A stretch of DNA of 43,852 nt from Candidatus Zixiibacteriota bacterium (lineage in GTDB: Bacteria; Desulfobacterota; Binatia; UBA9968), in NCBI GenBank assembly GCA_035574315.1, contig DATLYW010000037.1, positions 1 to 43,852 of the forward strand, read 5' to 3'. The translations under genes were made by a program, and so were the position numbers. Every line of letters starts with the position of its first letter. The first letter of the stretch is position 1. The notes beneath the pieces were generated by a model. It was not told the DNA's origin and did no database searches. It saw only the letters and a list, made by a program, of their open reading frames with translations. Below, one piece after another: positions 14,925 through 22,473 of the stretch.

Positions 14925-16277
14925 CTACCGCTGACCGGGGGCCTCCCCGGCGGCGCCTGGCGAAAAGATCGTCGGCCTGTCCACCGGAGCTTCGAGCGCG
15001 GAAAGCGCCGTCCGGACGATTTGCAGGCGCAGACGCGCGTCGAGTTCGGCCGGCAGGCTCGGATCGCCGCACGGATGAGGGATGCTCACCCCCTTCACGA
15101 TTCGGTTGGCTCTCACCTGTTCGGCGACGGGATACATGGCGGTGACCATCGCCACCGGAAGGCCCTCTCTTTCGAGCTCTTTGCTGATCACAGCGCCGCT
15201 GCGAGTGCAGGTCCCTCAGGTGGCGACCAGGAGAACGCCTTCGACGCCGTCCCTTTTCATGTCGGCGGCGATCTCCCGCCCGACCCGGCGCATGACGGAC
15301 GGCGAGCCCTGGTTTCCCGGGATAACGTAATAGGCGGGATAGAGCTTTCCCGGCCCGATCGCGCCCTCGGCCTCGAGCGCGCGCAGCGCGTCGAGCGGCA
15401 TGCCGTAGTGGGGATTGCCGTTCATGTAGACGACGTTGTATCCGCCGTGAATCGCTTCCCATTTGCCGCTTTCGAGCGCCTTGAGCTCGGCGAAGCTGTA
15501 CTTCCGCCAGTGCGTGTTGCGATAGGTCTTGAAGCGATCCGGATTGCCCCATGGAACCACGCCGCTCGTGGTGATCACGGCGATCTTCCGGTCCCGGAGG
15601 CGCTCGAGCGGCGGCGCGGGTGGTGTCTCTTCCCATGCCTCGACCGGGATCTCGGTCGCGAACGGCTTTCCGGCGAGCTTGGCGAGCAGCATTTCGACGG
15701 CGCGTTCCGCCCCGGTGCAGTCGGTCGTTTCGAGCCGGCGGATGCCGCGCGGGATATAGCCCTCCTCGGCCGCCGGACCGATTGCCTCCCCTCGCCCGAG
15801 GCGGAGCGCGAGCCGCGCCATCGCTTTCAGTGCCTCCGTCATTCCCGCCGCCGTTTCGGCCGTGCGGAGGCAGAAAAGGCGCGGGTTGGCGAATTCCCGA
15901 TAGGTCGCAACCGCCGGATTCTCCTCGTGCACGGCGGTCACGCAGGGGATTTGCAACGCCGCCGAAACCGCGTTGCCGATCTCGACGCAGCTCACGCCGT
16001 AGCGGCCCGCGTTGAAGGCCGGCCCGGCGACGACGACGTGCGGCCCGAGCGAGCGGACCGCCTCCACGATCGCCGCAAGCGCCTCGTCTCGATGCTCATG
16101 AAAGTAGTTGTCGCCATAGTAGATCGTGCAGAGGATTTCAGCCCCGCCCGTGAGCTGCCCCTGAAGACCCCGGGCCGCGCCCGCGGCGCCTTCGAGCTTT
16201 CCGACGGGCAGGTCCGCCTTCGCTTCGCCGCCGATCCCGGCAAAGAACTGATTGACGACGTGGACCACGTGGATCAT
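14925..16277 (-). CDS. grdB: GrdB-type selenoprotein (component B gamma), with in-frame TGA as selenocysteine
   Basis: 450 residues if the TGA at codon 354 is selenocysteine. GrdB is the selenoprotein subunit of protein B; its selenol attacks the alpha-carbon of the bound amino acid or betaine and releases ammonia or an amine. The opening 'VVHVVNQFFAGIGGEAKAD' is the GrdB signature. 'AGPAFNAGRYGVSC', 'MNGNPHYGMPLDAL' and 'VEGVLLVAT-U-GTCTRSGA' follow the family; U354 and C357 form the conserved U-x2-C. The frame then continues 'ISKELEREGLPVAMVTAM' and 'PHPCGDPSLP' as in known GrdB. Ordinary gene calling would split it at 15216. GGGAGG precedes the ATG at 16277. It sits between the two grdE-like genes. 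Confidence 0.92.
15189..15203 (-). promoter_or_regulatory. Candidate SECIS hairpin of grdB
   Basis: CGCAGC-GGC-GCTGTG starting 12 bases after the TGA: a six-pair stem (one G-U) with a three-base loop. The offset is close to the 11 bases of E. coli fdhF, but the loop is GGC, not GGU. Weaker than the grdA candidate. Confidence 0.35.
15216..15218 (-). other. Selenocysteine TGA codon of GrdB (codon 354)
   Basis: In-frame TGA in the context LLVAT-U-GTCTR, the exact place of the GrdB selenocysteine (family context TSTUGTCTRCGA). Conserved GrdB sequence continues for about 96 residues after it in the same frame. Confidence 0.92.
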
Positions 16278-16361
16278 CGCTGCCCTCCCCCGGTAAACGC
16301 CCGGGAGTCGTCGTTGTTTCCTCTCGCTCCCGGCCTCATGGATAGCACGTTCCGCTCTTTT

Positions 16362-17666
16362 TCAGTAGGCCCGGCAGGTCCAGGACTCCGTCCCCCAGTT
16401 GTCCACGCCGCCGACGACCATGTCGCGCGCGTCCAGCGTCAGCTCGCCGAGCGCGGCGACCACCGGCGCCCCCGGGTAGCTCAGGATCGAAAATCTCTCG
16501 TAAGGACCCACCACCCGATCGGGCGAAGGCAGCTCGAGCCAGCGATCCCGGCTGCCGGTGCTGACGATCGCATCCGCCTCCGGGACGTAGTACAAGAGCG
16601 GTGAATCGACGCCGTCCCTGCCCCCGAACTCGTAGGTCACGAGGACCGTTCGAATCCCCAGCCGCTCGCACGCGCGGAGGGTCAGCATCAAATCGACGAA
16701 GGCGTTCCCCGAGCCGATCCAGGCGATCAGCGCGCCATCGGCGCCGAGGGCGGCGGCCAACCGGGACGCGTTGTGGGCGGCCACTTCCTTGGCGTGAAAA
16801 GTGTCGAACTGGATCCGTTCCAGGACGACGCCGAGAAAATTCAGCGACCTTCCGTGGTGGCGGTACAACTCGCGGGCCAGGGCGTGATTCTGCCAATCCC
16901 AGGTGACGGGAAAGTGGCCGACGGCGCGGGTCGCGGCGATCGTGACGGCGCCATCGAAAAGCTCGTTGGGATGGACGAATGTCGCGAGCGAGTCGCGGAT
17001 CGGAAGCCCGTAGTAGCTCACTCCCGAGTGCGGGTTGTGGCTGTCGGTGAGACAACCCTGGATCAACGCCACCTTGGGCAGCCCCGGCCGCCGCTCGTCG
17101 AGCGTCAGAGTCTCGACCCTCGGCGGCTTCAGTCCGAGCGTGGTTCCGGCAAGGCGCCGGGCGACCTTGAACGCCGCGCCCTGGATCGCCGCGTGCGCCT
17201 GCAGCTCGGAGAGACCCTCGCGGAGCTTCATGATTACGACGAGTCCCGAGAGGCGGCTGAAGCGCGACGCCTCCGCTCCCGGCCCCCAGAAATCGAGAAT
17301 TGCGCTCCGCTGCACGCCGAGGCCGGCCCGAACGATGCCCTCGTACTCGGCCGCGGCGACCACCGCCATGCCGGACAAGCGGTGCGTCCGCCCGCGACCC
17401 ACCGCCGCGACCGGGCCGAGCGTGCCGGGAAACACCTCCCCACCGCCCGATGCCTTCACTCTCGGTTCGACGAGGTCGCGAATTCCGGTCACGCGGACCT
17501 TCTCTCCCGGGTGAACGACCGCAAGAGAGACGTCCTCGAGCCGCTCGTCCTGCCTCGTCAGCTCGAGCAGCTCCCGCTCGGCGACTTCGAGGGTCTCGCC
17601 GCAGTAATGAAACCTGTCGCCCAGGCGAATCCGCTTTACGGGAAAATCGGCCAGCTCGAGCAGCAC
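16362..17666 (-). CDS. GrdE-like component B subunit (copy 2), lacking the cysteine of copy 1
   Basis: 434 residues, closely related to the gene at 13543 and of exactly equal length. It has the same family blocks ('MLLELADFPVKRIRLGDRFH', 'VTGIRDLVEPRVKASG' then 'FPGTLGPV', 'VLVTYEFGGRDG'). In the expected cleavage region it reads 'DGAVTIAATRAVGHF': T246 is retained while C248 of copy 1 is alanine. It may therefore be an uncleaved partner subunit, or cleave at threonine. It starts with GTG at 17666, preceded by GAGG about nine bases upstream, only 10 bases after the stop of the binding-protein gene, so it is very likely cotranscribed with it. It leads directly into grdB (84 bases). Confidence 0.85.
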   Translation of the reverse strand: MLLELADFPVKRIRLGDRFHYCGETLEVAERELLELTRQDERLEDVSLAVVHPGEKVRVTGIRDLVEPRVKASGGGEVFPGTLGPVAAVGRGRTHRLSGMAVVAAAEYEGIVRAGLGVQRSAILDFWGPGAEASRFSRLSGLVVIMKLREGLSELQAHAAIQGAAFKVARRLAGTTLGLKPPRVETLTLDERRPGLPKVALIQGCLTDSHNPHSGVSYYGLPIRDSLATFVHPNELFDGAVTIAATRAVGHFPVTWDWQNHALARELYRHHGRSLNFLGVVLERIQFDTFHAKEVAAHNASRLAAALGADGALIAWIGSGNAFVDLMLTLRACERLGIRTVLVTYEFGGRDGVDSPLLYYVPEADAIVSTGSRDRWLELPSPDRVVGPYERFSILSYPGAPVVAALGELTLDARDMVVGGVDNWGTESWTCRAY

Positions 17667-17676
17667 GGGGCTCGCC

Positions 17677-18663
17677 TCAGAACAGTCCTTCCTTCTCCAG
17701 CTTCCGCACGATGCGGTCGTCGACGATGTTCTCCGCCCTGAGCTGGCGGATCCTGTCGTTGCCGGCCCCCAGGAGGCGGATCGCGTTACGAATGCCGTCG
17801 GTGTTCGGATAGATCCTTCTTTCGTAGAGGGTCTTCATCAGCTCGTAGCCCTCCTCTGCGTCCTCGAAGCGCTTGAGGCGCAATCCTTTCCAGAGGCTTT
17901 GCATCACCGCCTTCTTGTTTTCGGGCCTGGCGATGAACTGCGTGGCCAGCGCCATCGCCCGGAGCACCTTCTCGACGACGTCCGGCGAGGAGCTGACAAA
18001 GCTCCGGCGCACGAGCACTCCCGTGCTCTGGTACGGAATCCCCAGCGTCGCGAGGTCGGCCAGCACGTTGAAACCCTGGCGCTTGAGGATGGAAGCGAAG
18101 GTATAGCCGAAGTACGATCCGTCGATCGCCTTGCTGGCGAGCGACTGAGCGAGCACAGCCTCGTCGCCGACGATGCGCAGGTTGAGCCGGTCGCGTTTCG
18201 GGTCGATGCCCCAGTGCTCCAGAACCAGCATCGTGATCATCCAGATCCCGCCGCCGATGCTCTGGACCCCGATGTTTTTTCCCCTGAGGTCGGCGGGCGT
18301 CCTGATGTGCGGCGCGGCGACGAAGGCACCGGTGAGGCGGTTGACCAGCCCGGCGACAAAGACGGCATCGAGGCCTCCCGCGATCGCTCCCAGCGTGGCG
18401 CCCGTGCCCGAGCCGAAATAGAACTGCGACTCTCCGGCGGCGAGCGCCGACAGGGCGACGGAGCCTGTGCGGACGTAGACGAGCTGCGCGTCGAGCCCCT
18501 GCTTCTGGAAAAATCCCTGGTCCTCGGCGACGAGAAGCGCCCCCGCCGTTCTCTCGTTGAAGCTCGCGTAGGACAGCACCGCCTTCGAAGCCCCCGAGGC
18601 GGGGGAAACGGCGAGCAGGACCCAGAGAGACGCCGCGGCCGGAGCGAATTTTCCTGGAAACAT
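17677..18663 (-). CDS. NMT1-like substrate-binding protein heading the grd-type operon
   Basis: 328-residue periplasmic binding protein of the NMT1/SsuA superfamily. A signal peptide (LWVLLAVSPASG) precedes 'AVLSYASFNERTAGALLVAE', then 'ALSALAAGESQFYFGSGTG' and 'RGKNIGVQSIGGGIWMITM', as in other members. GGGAGG precedes the ATG at 18663. It is the first gene after the strong promoter at 18795-18824, and ends 10 bases before grdE-like 2, so binding protein and reductase are almost certainly coexpressed. That suggests the imported ligand is the reductase substrate or its precursor. It differs clearly from the 1775/3016 pair. No permease or ATPase is linked. Confidence 0.85.
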   Translation of the reverse strand: MFPGKFAPAAASLWVLLAVSPASGASKAVLSYASFNERTAGALLVAEDQGFFQKQGLDAQLVYVRTGSVALSALAAGESQFYFGSGTGATLGAIAGGLDAVFVAGLVNRLTGAFVAAPHIRTPADLRGKNIGVQSIGGGIWMITMLVLEHWGIDPKRDRLNLRIVGDEAVLAQSLASKAIDGSYFGYTFASILKRQGFNVLADLATLGIPYQSTGVLVRRSFVSSSPDVVEKVLRAMALATQFIARPENKKAVMQSLWKGLRLKRFEDAEEGYELMKTLYERRIYPNTDGIRNAIRLLGAGNDRIRQLRAENIVDDRIVRKLEKEGLF

Positions 18664-18794
18664 GGCTGCCTCCCGTCTGGCTGGCGACGCGGGCTCGGAA
18701 AGAGAGATGTCTGTTCGCCCGTCAGCAAGATGCCCGCGGCGGCACCTCGAAGGAAGCGGAAGACCTCGATCTCGACCTCATCGCCTTTTCGAGC

Positions 18795-18824
18795 CTTATA
18801 CCGGCGTGCGCGACGAGGTGTCAA
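18795..18824 (-). promoter_or_regulatory. Near-consensus promoter of the grd-type selenoprotein operon
   Basis: On the minus strand TTGACA at 18824-18819, an 18-base spacer, TATAAG at 18800-18795: a perfect -35 and a five-of-six -10, in GC-rich surroundings. It leaves a leader of about 125 bases before the ATG at 18663, with room for regulation. No riboswitch class was recognised in it. Confidence 0.65.
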
Positions 18825-18850
18825 CGGCGCGCGGGGTTCCAGCCCCCGGT

Positions 18851-18880
18851 TTGACTCCTGCGGGGGCCATTTGCTACTGC
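18851..18880 (+). promoter_or_regulatory. Promoter of the LLM oxidoreductase gene
   Basis: TTGACT at 18851-18856, an 18-base spacer, TACTGC at 18875-18880. Its -35 lies 26 bases from the -35 of the divergent grd-type promoter, so one bound regulator could affect both. Confidence 0.4.
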
Positions 18881-18934
18881 TCGAGGCGCCGGCGCAGCGC
18901 CAACGCGCCGGGAATTGCTTCCCGCGGAGGCTTC

Positions 18935-19810
18935 ATGCAAATCGCCATAGGACTGCCGAGCCGCGTCGCGTCGGCTTCGGGCGACGTCATGCTCGAATGG
19001 ATCGGGCGCGCGGAGCGCGGGCCGTTCTCCAGCGTGGCCGTAACCGATCGCGTCGTGTCGCAGTCGCTGGAGCCGCTTTCCCTGCTCGCCGTCGCCGCCG
19101 GCGCGACGCGGCGCCTCCGGCTGATGACGAGCGTGGTGATCGGGCCCACGCGGGAAACCACGCTGCTCGCGCGCCAGGCGGCGACGATCGACGTCCTGTC
19201 GGGCGGCCGTTTCACCCTCGGCGTCGGCATCGGCGTGCGTGAAAACGACTACCTCGCCACCGGCTTCGATTTCCACCGCCGGGGCCGCCGCTCCGAAGAA
19301 CAGTTTGCGACCCTGCGCCGCCTCTGGGCGGGCGAGGCGCTGTCGGGGGAGACCGGGGCGATCGGACCGCGGCCCTGCAGGGCCGGCGGTCCGGAGCTCT
19401 TGATCGGCGGCTACGTGCCGGCGATCGCGCGGCGCATCGCGCGCTGGGGCGACGGCTACATGGCCCCGGGCGGCGGCGACCCGGAGATCCTGCTCCAGAT
19501 GTGGCGGCGAATCGAGCGGGAATGGCAGGAGGCGGGACGGACCGGCAGGCCGCGCTGGGTGGGCGCGAGCTACTACGCGCTCGGCCCGAAGGCCGCCGAC
19601 CACGCCGCGGCTTACATCAACGCCAACTACGGCTACAGTCCCGAGCTTGCCGCCCGGCGGCTGCGCACCCTGCCCGCTTCGACGGCGGCCGTGAAGGAGG
19701 CGATCGAGCGCCAGGCCGACATGGGCGTCGACGAGCTCATCCTTCGCCCGTGCGCGGACGATCTGGAGCAGCTCGATCGCCTCGCGGAAATCGCCGGTCG
19801 CGTTTCGTAG
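18935..19810 (+). CDS. LLM-class flavin-dependent oxidoreductase
   Basis: 291 residues, luciferase-like TIM-barrel enzyme using FMN or F420. Recognisable blocks are the start 'MQIAIGLPSR', 'GATRRLRLMTSVVIGPTRET', 'LLARQAATIDVLSGGRFTLG' with 'VGIGVRENDYLATG', and 'GGPELLIGGYVPAIARRIARW'. GGAGG at 18926-18930 precedes the ATG at 18935 by four bases. The open frame extends left to 18662 but would cover the promoter region and carries no homology. Reactions in this class range from alkanesulfonate monooxygenation to F420-linked dehydrogenation; the substrate is unknown. It is divergent from the grd-type operon and convergent with the HAD gene. Confidence 0.85.
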   Translation: MQIAIGLPSRVASASGDVMLEWIGRAERGPFSSVAVTDRVVSQSLEPLSLLAVAAGATRRLRLMTSVVIGPTRETTLLARQAATIDVLSGGRFTLGVGIGVRENDYLATGFDFHRRGRRSEEQFATLRRLWAGEALSGETGAIGPRPCRAGGPELLIGGYVPAIARRIARWGDGYMAPGGGDPEILLQMWRRIEREWQEAGRTGRPRWVGASYYALGPKAADHAAAYINANYGYSPELAARRLRTLPASTAAVKEAIERQADMGVDELILRPCADDLEQLDRLAEIAGRVS

Positions 19811-19822
19811 TCGGAGCGGGTA

Positions 19823-19836
19823 CCGGAAGAGTCCGG
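19823..19836. terminator. Small hairpin between convergent genes
   Basis: CCGGA-AGAG-TCCGG, a 5-bp stem with a four-base loop just after the LLM stop codon, followed on the plus strand by an AT-rich stretch (ACAATTAAATGATTT). Weak as an intrinsic terminator. Confidence 0.35.
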
Positions 19837-19901
19837 ACAATTAAATGATTTCCGGTCTCCGGTCCCTGCTTCTTGTCGAGCCCGGCTCACTGTTCTGACA
19901 A

Positions 19902-20603
19902 TCAACTCCGTTGACATGCCATTCTCGCCAGCGTTAGCAGGTCCGGGACTTCGAGGTCCGGGTGCGCCCGGGCGGGAGGGGTGGCGCCGGGGCCCTGCTT
20001 GCCGCGACGGCGGTTGACCCAGACGGCGGAAAGGCCGAGAGCCTTTGCGGGCGCGATGTCGTGGAAGAGGCTCTGCGCGACGTGGAGGATCCTGCTCGTG
20101 GGCAGACCGATTCTCTGGAAGGCCGCCCGGAAGTTGTTCAGCGAAGGCTTGTACGACCGCACCTGCCGTGCGGTGACGACCCAGTCGAACCGGGCCTGGA
20201 GCTTTTTCGCCGAGAGCTCGAAGAGGTCGTCGTCGATGTTCGAGATGACGGCGAGCTTGTACTTTTTCCCGAGCGCGTGGAGCGCGTCGGCGGAGTCGGG
20301 AAACGCCGGCCAGTCCTTGACCGATTCGGAGAAGCGCCGGAGCTCGCTTTCGTCGGGCGCAAAACCCAGCCTGGAGCCCATCCCCCGGAGCACATTCTTC
20401 AACACCTCCCTGTACTCCCGGTATTCCCCGCCCTCGATCCCGGACTCCAGCTCGCCGTAGAGCGCGAGAACCTCCTCGGCGGCGGCCCGGACGCCGTGCC
20501 CGGCCAGAATGGGCTGCAGCGCCTTCCAGAGGCCGGTCTCCCAGTCGACCAGCGTGCCGTAGCAGTCGAAGGTCAGCACTTCGAAAGCGTCGAAATCCAG
20601 CAT
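19902..20603 (-). CDS. HAD hydrolase, haloacid dehalogenase type II
   Basis: 233 residues of the HAD superfamily, closest to L-2-haloacid dehalogenases. The nucleophile is D13 in 'LTFDCYGTLVDWE'. Motif II is in 'KLAVISNIDDD', the lysine in 'RSYKPSLNNFRAAF', and the acidic motif in 'HVAQSLFHDIAPAKALG'. The 'DCYGTLVDW' and 'SYKP' forms are typical of type II haloacid dehalogenases, which displace halide from 2-haloacids through an aspartyl ester; some relatives are phosphatases. GGAGG lies about seven bases before the ATG at 20603. It is a single gene, divergent from the small VOC gene. Dehalogenation is likely, but halide specificity is not shown by sequence alone. Confidence 0.8.
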   Translation of the reverse strand: MLDFDAFEVLTFDCYGTLVDWETGLWKALQPILAGHGVRAAAEEVLALYGELESGIEGGEYREYREVLKNVLRGMGSRLGFAPDESELRRFSESVKDWPAFPDSADALHALGKKYKLAVISNIDDDLFELSAKKLQARFDWVVTARQVRSYKPSLNNFRAAFQRIGLPTSRILHVAQSLFHDIAPAKALGLSAVWVNRRRGKQGPGATPPARAHPDLEVPDLLTLARMACQRS

Positions 20604-20722
20604 GGATTGTCCTCCGCGCCCGGAGAAGGCGCGCCGCTTTTCATTCCCTCCGGCGCCGCGTTCCAGAATACCGGGCCGGACGTTCGGCGCAAGACCAAGG
20701 CGCCACCCTCCCTGTCTCCGCC

Positions 20723-20751
20723 TTGATTCGATTCCGGCCTTTGGCTACTGT
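20723..20751 (+). promoter_or_regulatory. Promoter of the small VOC gene
   Basis: TTGATT at 20723-20728, a 17-base spacer, TACTGT at 20746-20751, about 38 bases upstream of the ATG at 20790. Confidence 0.45.
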
Positions 20752-20789
20752 TCGGCTGAATCACGGAAAACGACGAAAGGAGCCGGCTC

Positions 20790-21146
20790 ATGGGTTACAG
20801 GCTCGAGCACGTGGCGATCAACTGCAAGGACCTCAACGAATCGATCGAGTACTTCCAGAAATTCCTCGGCGGCAAACCGACCGCGATCCGCAAGGGCTCG
20901 GCCGGCTACGGCTTTTGTTTCATGACCATCGACGGCGCTCCTGCGATCCAGCTCATGGAATCGAACGGCGAGACCGGCGTGCATCATTACGGTTTCGTCG
21001 TCGACGACATCGATCACGTCGCTTCCGAGTTCCGGCGCAAGGGCGCCGAGATCGTCCGCGAGAACCGCGACGCTTCCGGGAAGCTCACCACGATCTTCGT
21101 CAAGGATTGCAACGGCCTGCAGATGGAGCTCAGGACCGCTCGCTGA
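20790..21146 (+). CDS. Small VOC family (glyoxalase-like) protein
   Basis: 118 residues, one vicinal-oxygen-chelate domain that would dimerise to form a full metal site. Likely ligands are H7 in 'RLEHVAINCKDL', H65 or H66 in 'GVHHYGFVVDDI', and E113 in 'GLQMELR', matching lactoylglutathione lyase-type layout. AAGGAG precedes the ATG at 20790. It has its own promoter-like sequence and is followed by another promoter before the rhodanese-E1 gene, so it may be monocistronic. It is not similar enough to the VOC gene at 9092 to suggest recent duplication. Substrate unknown. Confidence 0.8.
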   Translation: MGYRLEHVAINCKDLNESIEYFQKFLGGKPTAIRKGSAGYGFCFMTIDGAPAIQLMESNGETGVHHYGFVVDDIDHVASEFRRKGAEIVRENRDASGKLTTIFVKDCNGLQMELRTAR

Positions 21147-21168
21147 CAGCGGCCCGCGTCCGGGGTTG

Positions 21169-21197
21169 TTGACTTTCTCCGGAGCCGGCTCTAATTT
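21169..21197 (+). promoter_or_regulatory. Promoter of the rhodanese-E1 fusion gene
   Basis: TTGACT at 21169-21174, a 17-base spacer, TAATTT at 21192-21197: good matches with ideal spacing, 37 bases upstream of the ATG at 21235. Confidence 0.6.
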
Positions 21198-21234
21198 GGA
21201 CCTACAAGGTCATAGATCGAAGTCAGGAGGAGCC

Positions 21235-22404
21235 ATGGCCAAAACGTTCCAGGAGATCATGGCCGAGGCGCGTAAAGAAGTACCCGAGGTGACCGCGCAG
21301 CAGGTAAACGATCTCTTGAAAAGCAACGGCAAAGCCCCCGTTCTGGTTGATGTCCGCGAAAAGGACGAATGGCGGGAAGGACATCTCGAAGGGGCGATCT
21401 CCCTGCCCCGGGGCTTTCTCGAGATCAAGGTCGAATCGACCATTCCGGACAAAAACACGCCGATCATCGCCTACTGCGCGGGCGGTGTGCGCTCCCTGCT
21501 CGCCGCCAAGGTACTGAAGGAGATGGGGTACCGGAACGTCTCCTCGATGGCCGGGGGATATGCGGCGTGGAAGAACGCCGGATACAAATGGGTCCAGGAT
21601 TTCCAGTACACGCCCGAGCAGCTGATCCGCTACAGCCGCCATTTCCTCCTGCCGGAAGTGGGTGAAGAGGGTCAGGCCAAGCTGCTCCAGGCCAGGGTGC
21701 TGCTGGTAGGCGCGGGCGGGCTCGGGTGTCCGGCCGCCTTTTACCTCGCTGCGGCCGGCGTAGGCACGCTGGGCATCATCGACAACGACGTCGTCGACAT
21801 CTCGAACCTGCAGCGGCAGATTCTCCACACCAACGACCGCGTCGGCAAGCCGAAAGTGGAATCGGCCAAGCTCACGCTCGAGGCCTTGAACCCCGACGTG
21901 ACAGTGGTCCCCTACCAGGCGAAGCTCACGTCGGCCAACATCATGGACATCATCAAGGACTACGACATCGTGGTGGACGGCTCCGACAATTTCCCGACGC
22001 GATACCTCGTCAACGACGCGTGCATTCTCGCGAAGAAGCCGAACGTCCACGGAAGCATCTTCCAGTTCGAGGGCCAGGCGACGGTCTTCTACCCGGGCAA
22101 GGGCCCCTGCTATCGCTGCCTCTATCCCGAGCCGCCGCCCGCCGAGATGGCGCCGAGCTGCGCGGAAGCGGGCGTCCTGGGCGTGCTCCCCGGACTGGTG
22201 GGCGTCATCGAGGCCCTGGAGACGATCAAGCTGATCCTCGGCAAGGGCGATCCGCTGATCGGCAAGCTCGTGTGCTTCAATACGCTCACCATGGAGATCA
22301 ACACGCTGAAGCTCCGGCGCGATCCGGAATGCCCGATGTGCGGCGATCGGCCGACGATCCACGAGCTGATCGATTACGAAGAGTTCTGCAGCCTCCGCCA
22401 CTGA
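21235..22404 (+). CDS. moeB: Rhodanese-MoeB/ThiF fusion: sulfur-carrier adenylyltransferase/sulfurtransferase
   Basis: 389 residues with two domains. Residues about 15-120 are a rhodanese domain ('VLVDVREKDEWREGHLEGA', catalytic C81 in 'IAYCAGGVRS'). Residues about 130-389 are an E1-like adenylyltransferase with the ATP motif GAGGLG at 159-164, 'DNDVVDISNLQRQ', a zinc site C292/C295 and C366/C369, and C309 in 'APSCAEAG'. Such enzymes activate the C-terminal glycine of a MoaD-, ThiS- or CysO-like carrier and load sulfur on it, for molybdopterin, thiamin or cysteine synthesis. In the familiar MoeZ-type enzymes the rhodanese domain is C-terminal; here it is N-terminal. AGGAGG precedes the ATG by four bases. 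No carrier gene is adjacent. The molybdoenzyme at 37295 shows a need for molybdopterin. Confidence 0.88.
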   Translation: MAKTFQEIMAEARKEVPEVTAQQVNDLLKSNGKAPVLVDVREKDEWREGHLEGAISLPRGFLEIKVESTIPDKNTPIIAYCAGGVRSLLAAKVLKEMGYRNVSSMAGGYAAWKNAGYKWVQDFQYTPEQLIRYSRHFLLPEVGEEGQAKLLQARVLLVGAGGLGCPAAFYLAAAGVGTLGIIDNDVVDISNLQRQILHTNDRVGKPKVESAKLTLEALNPDVTVVPYQAKLTSANIMDIIKDYDIVVDGSDNFPTRYLVNDACILAKKPNVHGSIFQFEGQATVFYPGKGPCYRCLYPEPPPAEMAPSCAEAGVLGVLPGLVGVIEALETIKLILGKGDPLIGKLVCFNTLTMEINTLKLRRDPECPMCGDRPTIHELIDYEEFCSLRH

Positions 22405-22447
22405 GCCGGCGGCGGGGGGAGGAGACAAACCGGGGATGTAGCGCCGC

Positions 22448-22472
22448 CCGCGCCGTGCGCGCGACGGCGCGG
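22448..22472. terminator. GC-rich hairpin between convergent moeB-like and rluB genes
   Basis: Perfect 9-bp inverted repeat, CCGCGCCGT at 22448-22456 and ACGGCGCGG at 22464-22472, loop of seven. It abuts the rluB stop. It lacks a T-run, so intrinsic termination is uncertain, but its position between convergent genes fits a bidirectional terminator. Confidence 0.45.
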
Positions 22473-22473
22473 C

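Noticed and set aside
14848..15636. Upstream extension of the grdE-like 1 frame into grdB
   Set aside because: The paralogue begins at the aligned Met, and the extra sequence is a shadow of grdB plus the heptamer repeat.
16336..16364. TGA at the end of grdE-like 2 as a third selenocysteine codon
   Set aside because: Copy 1 ends at the same aligned residue with TAG, and the frame beyond shows no conserved sequence.
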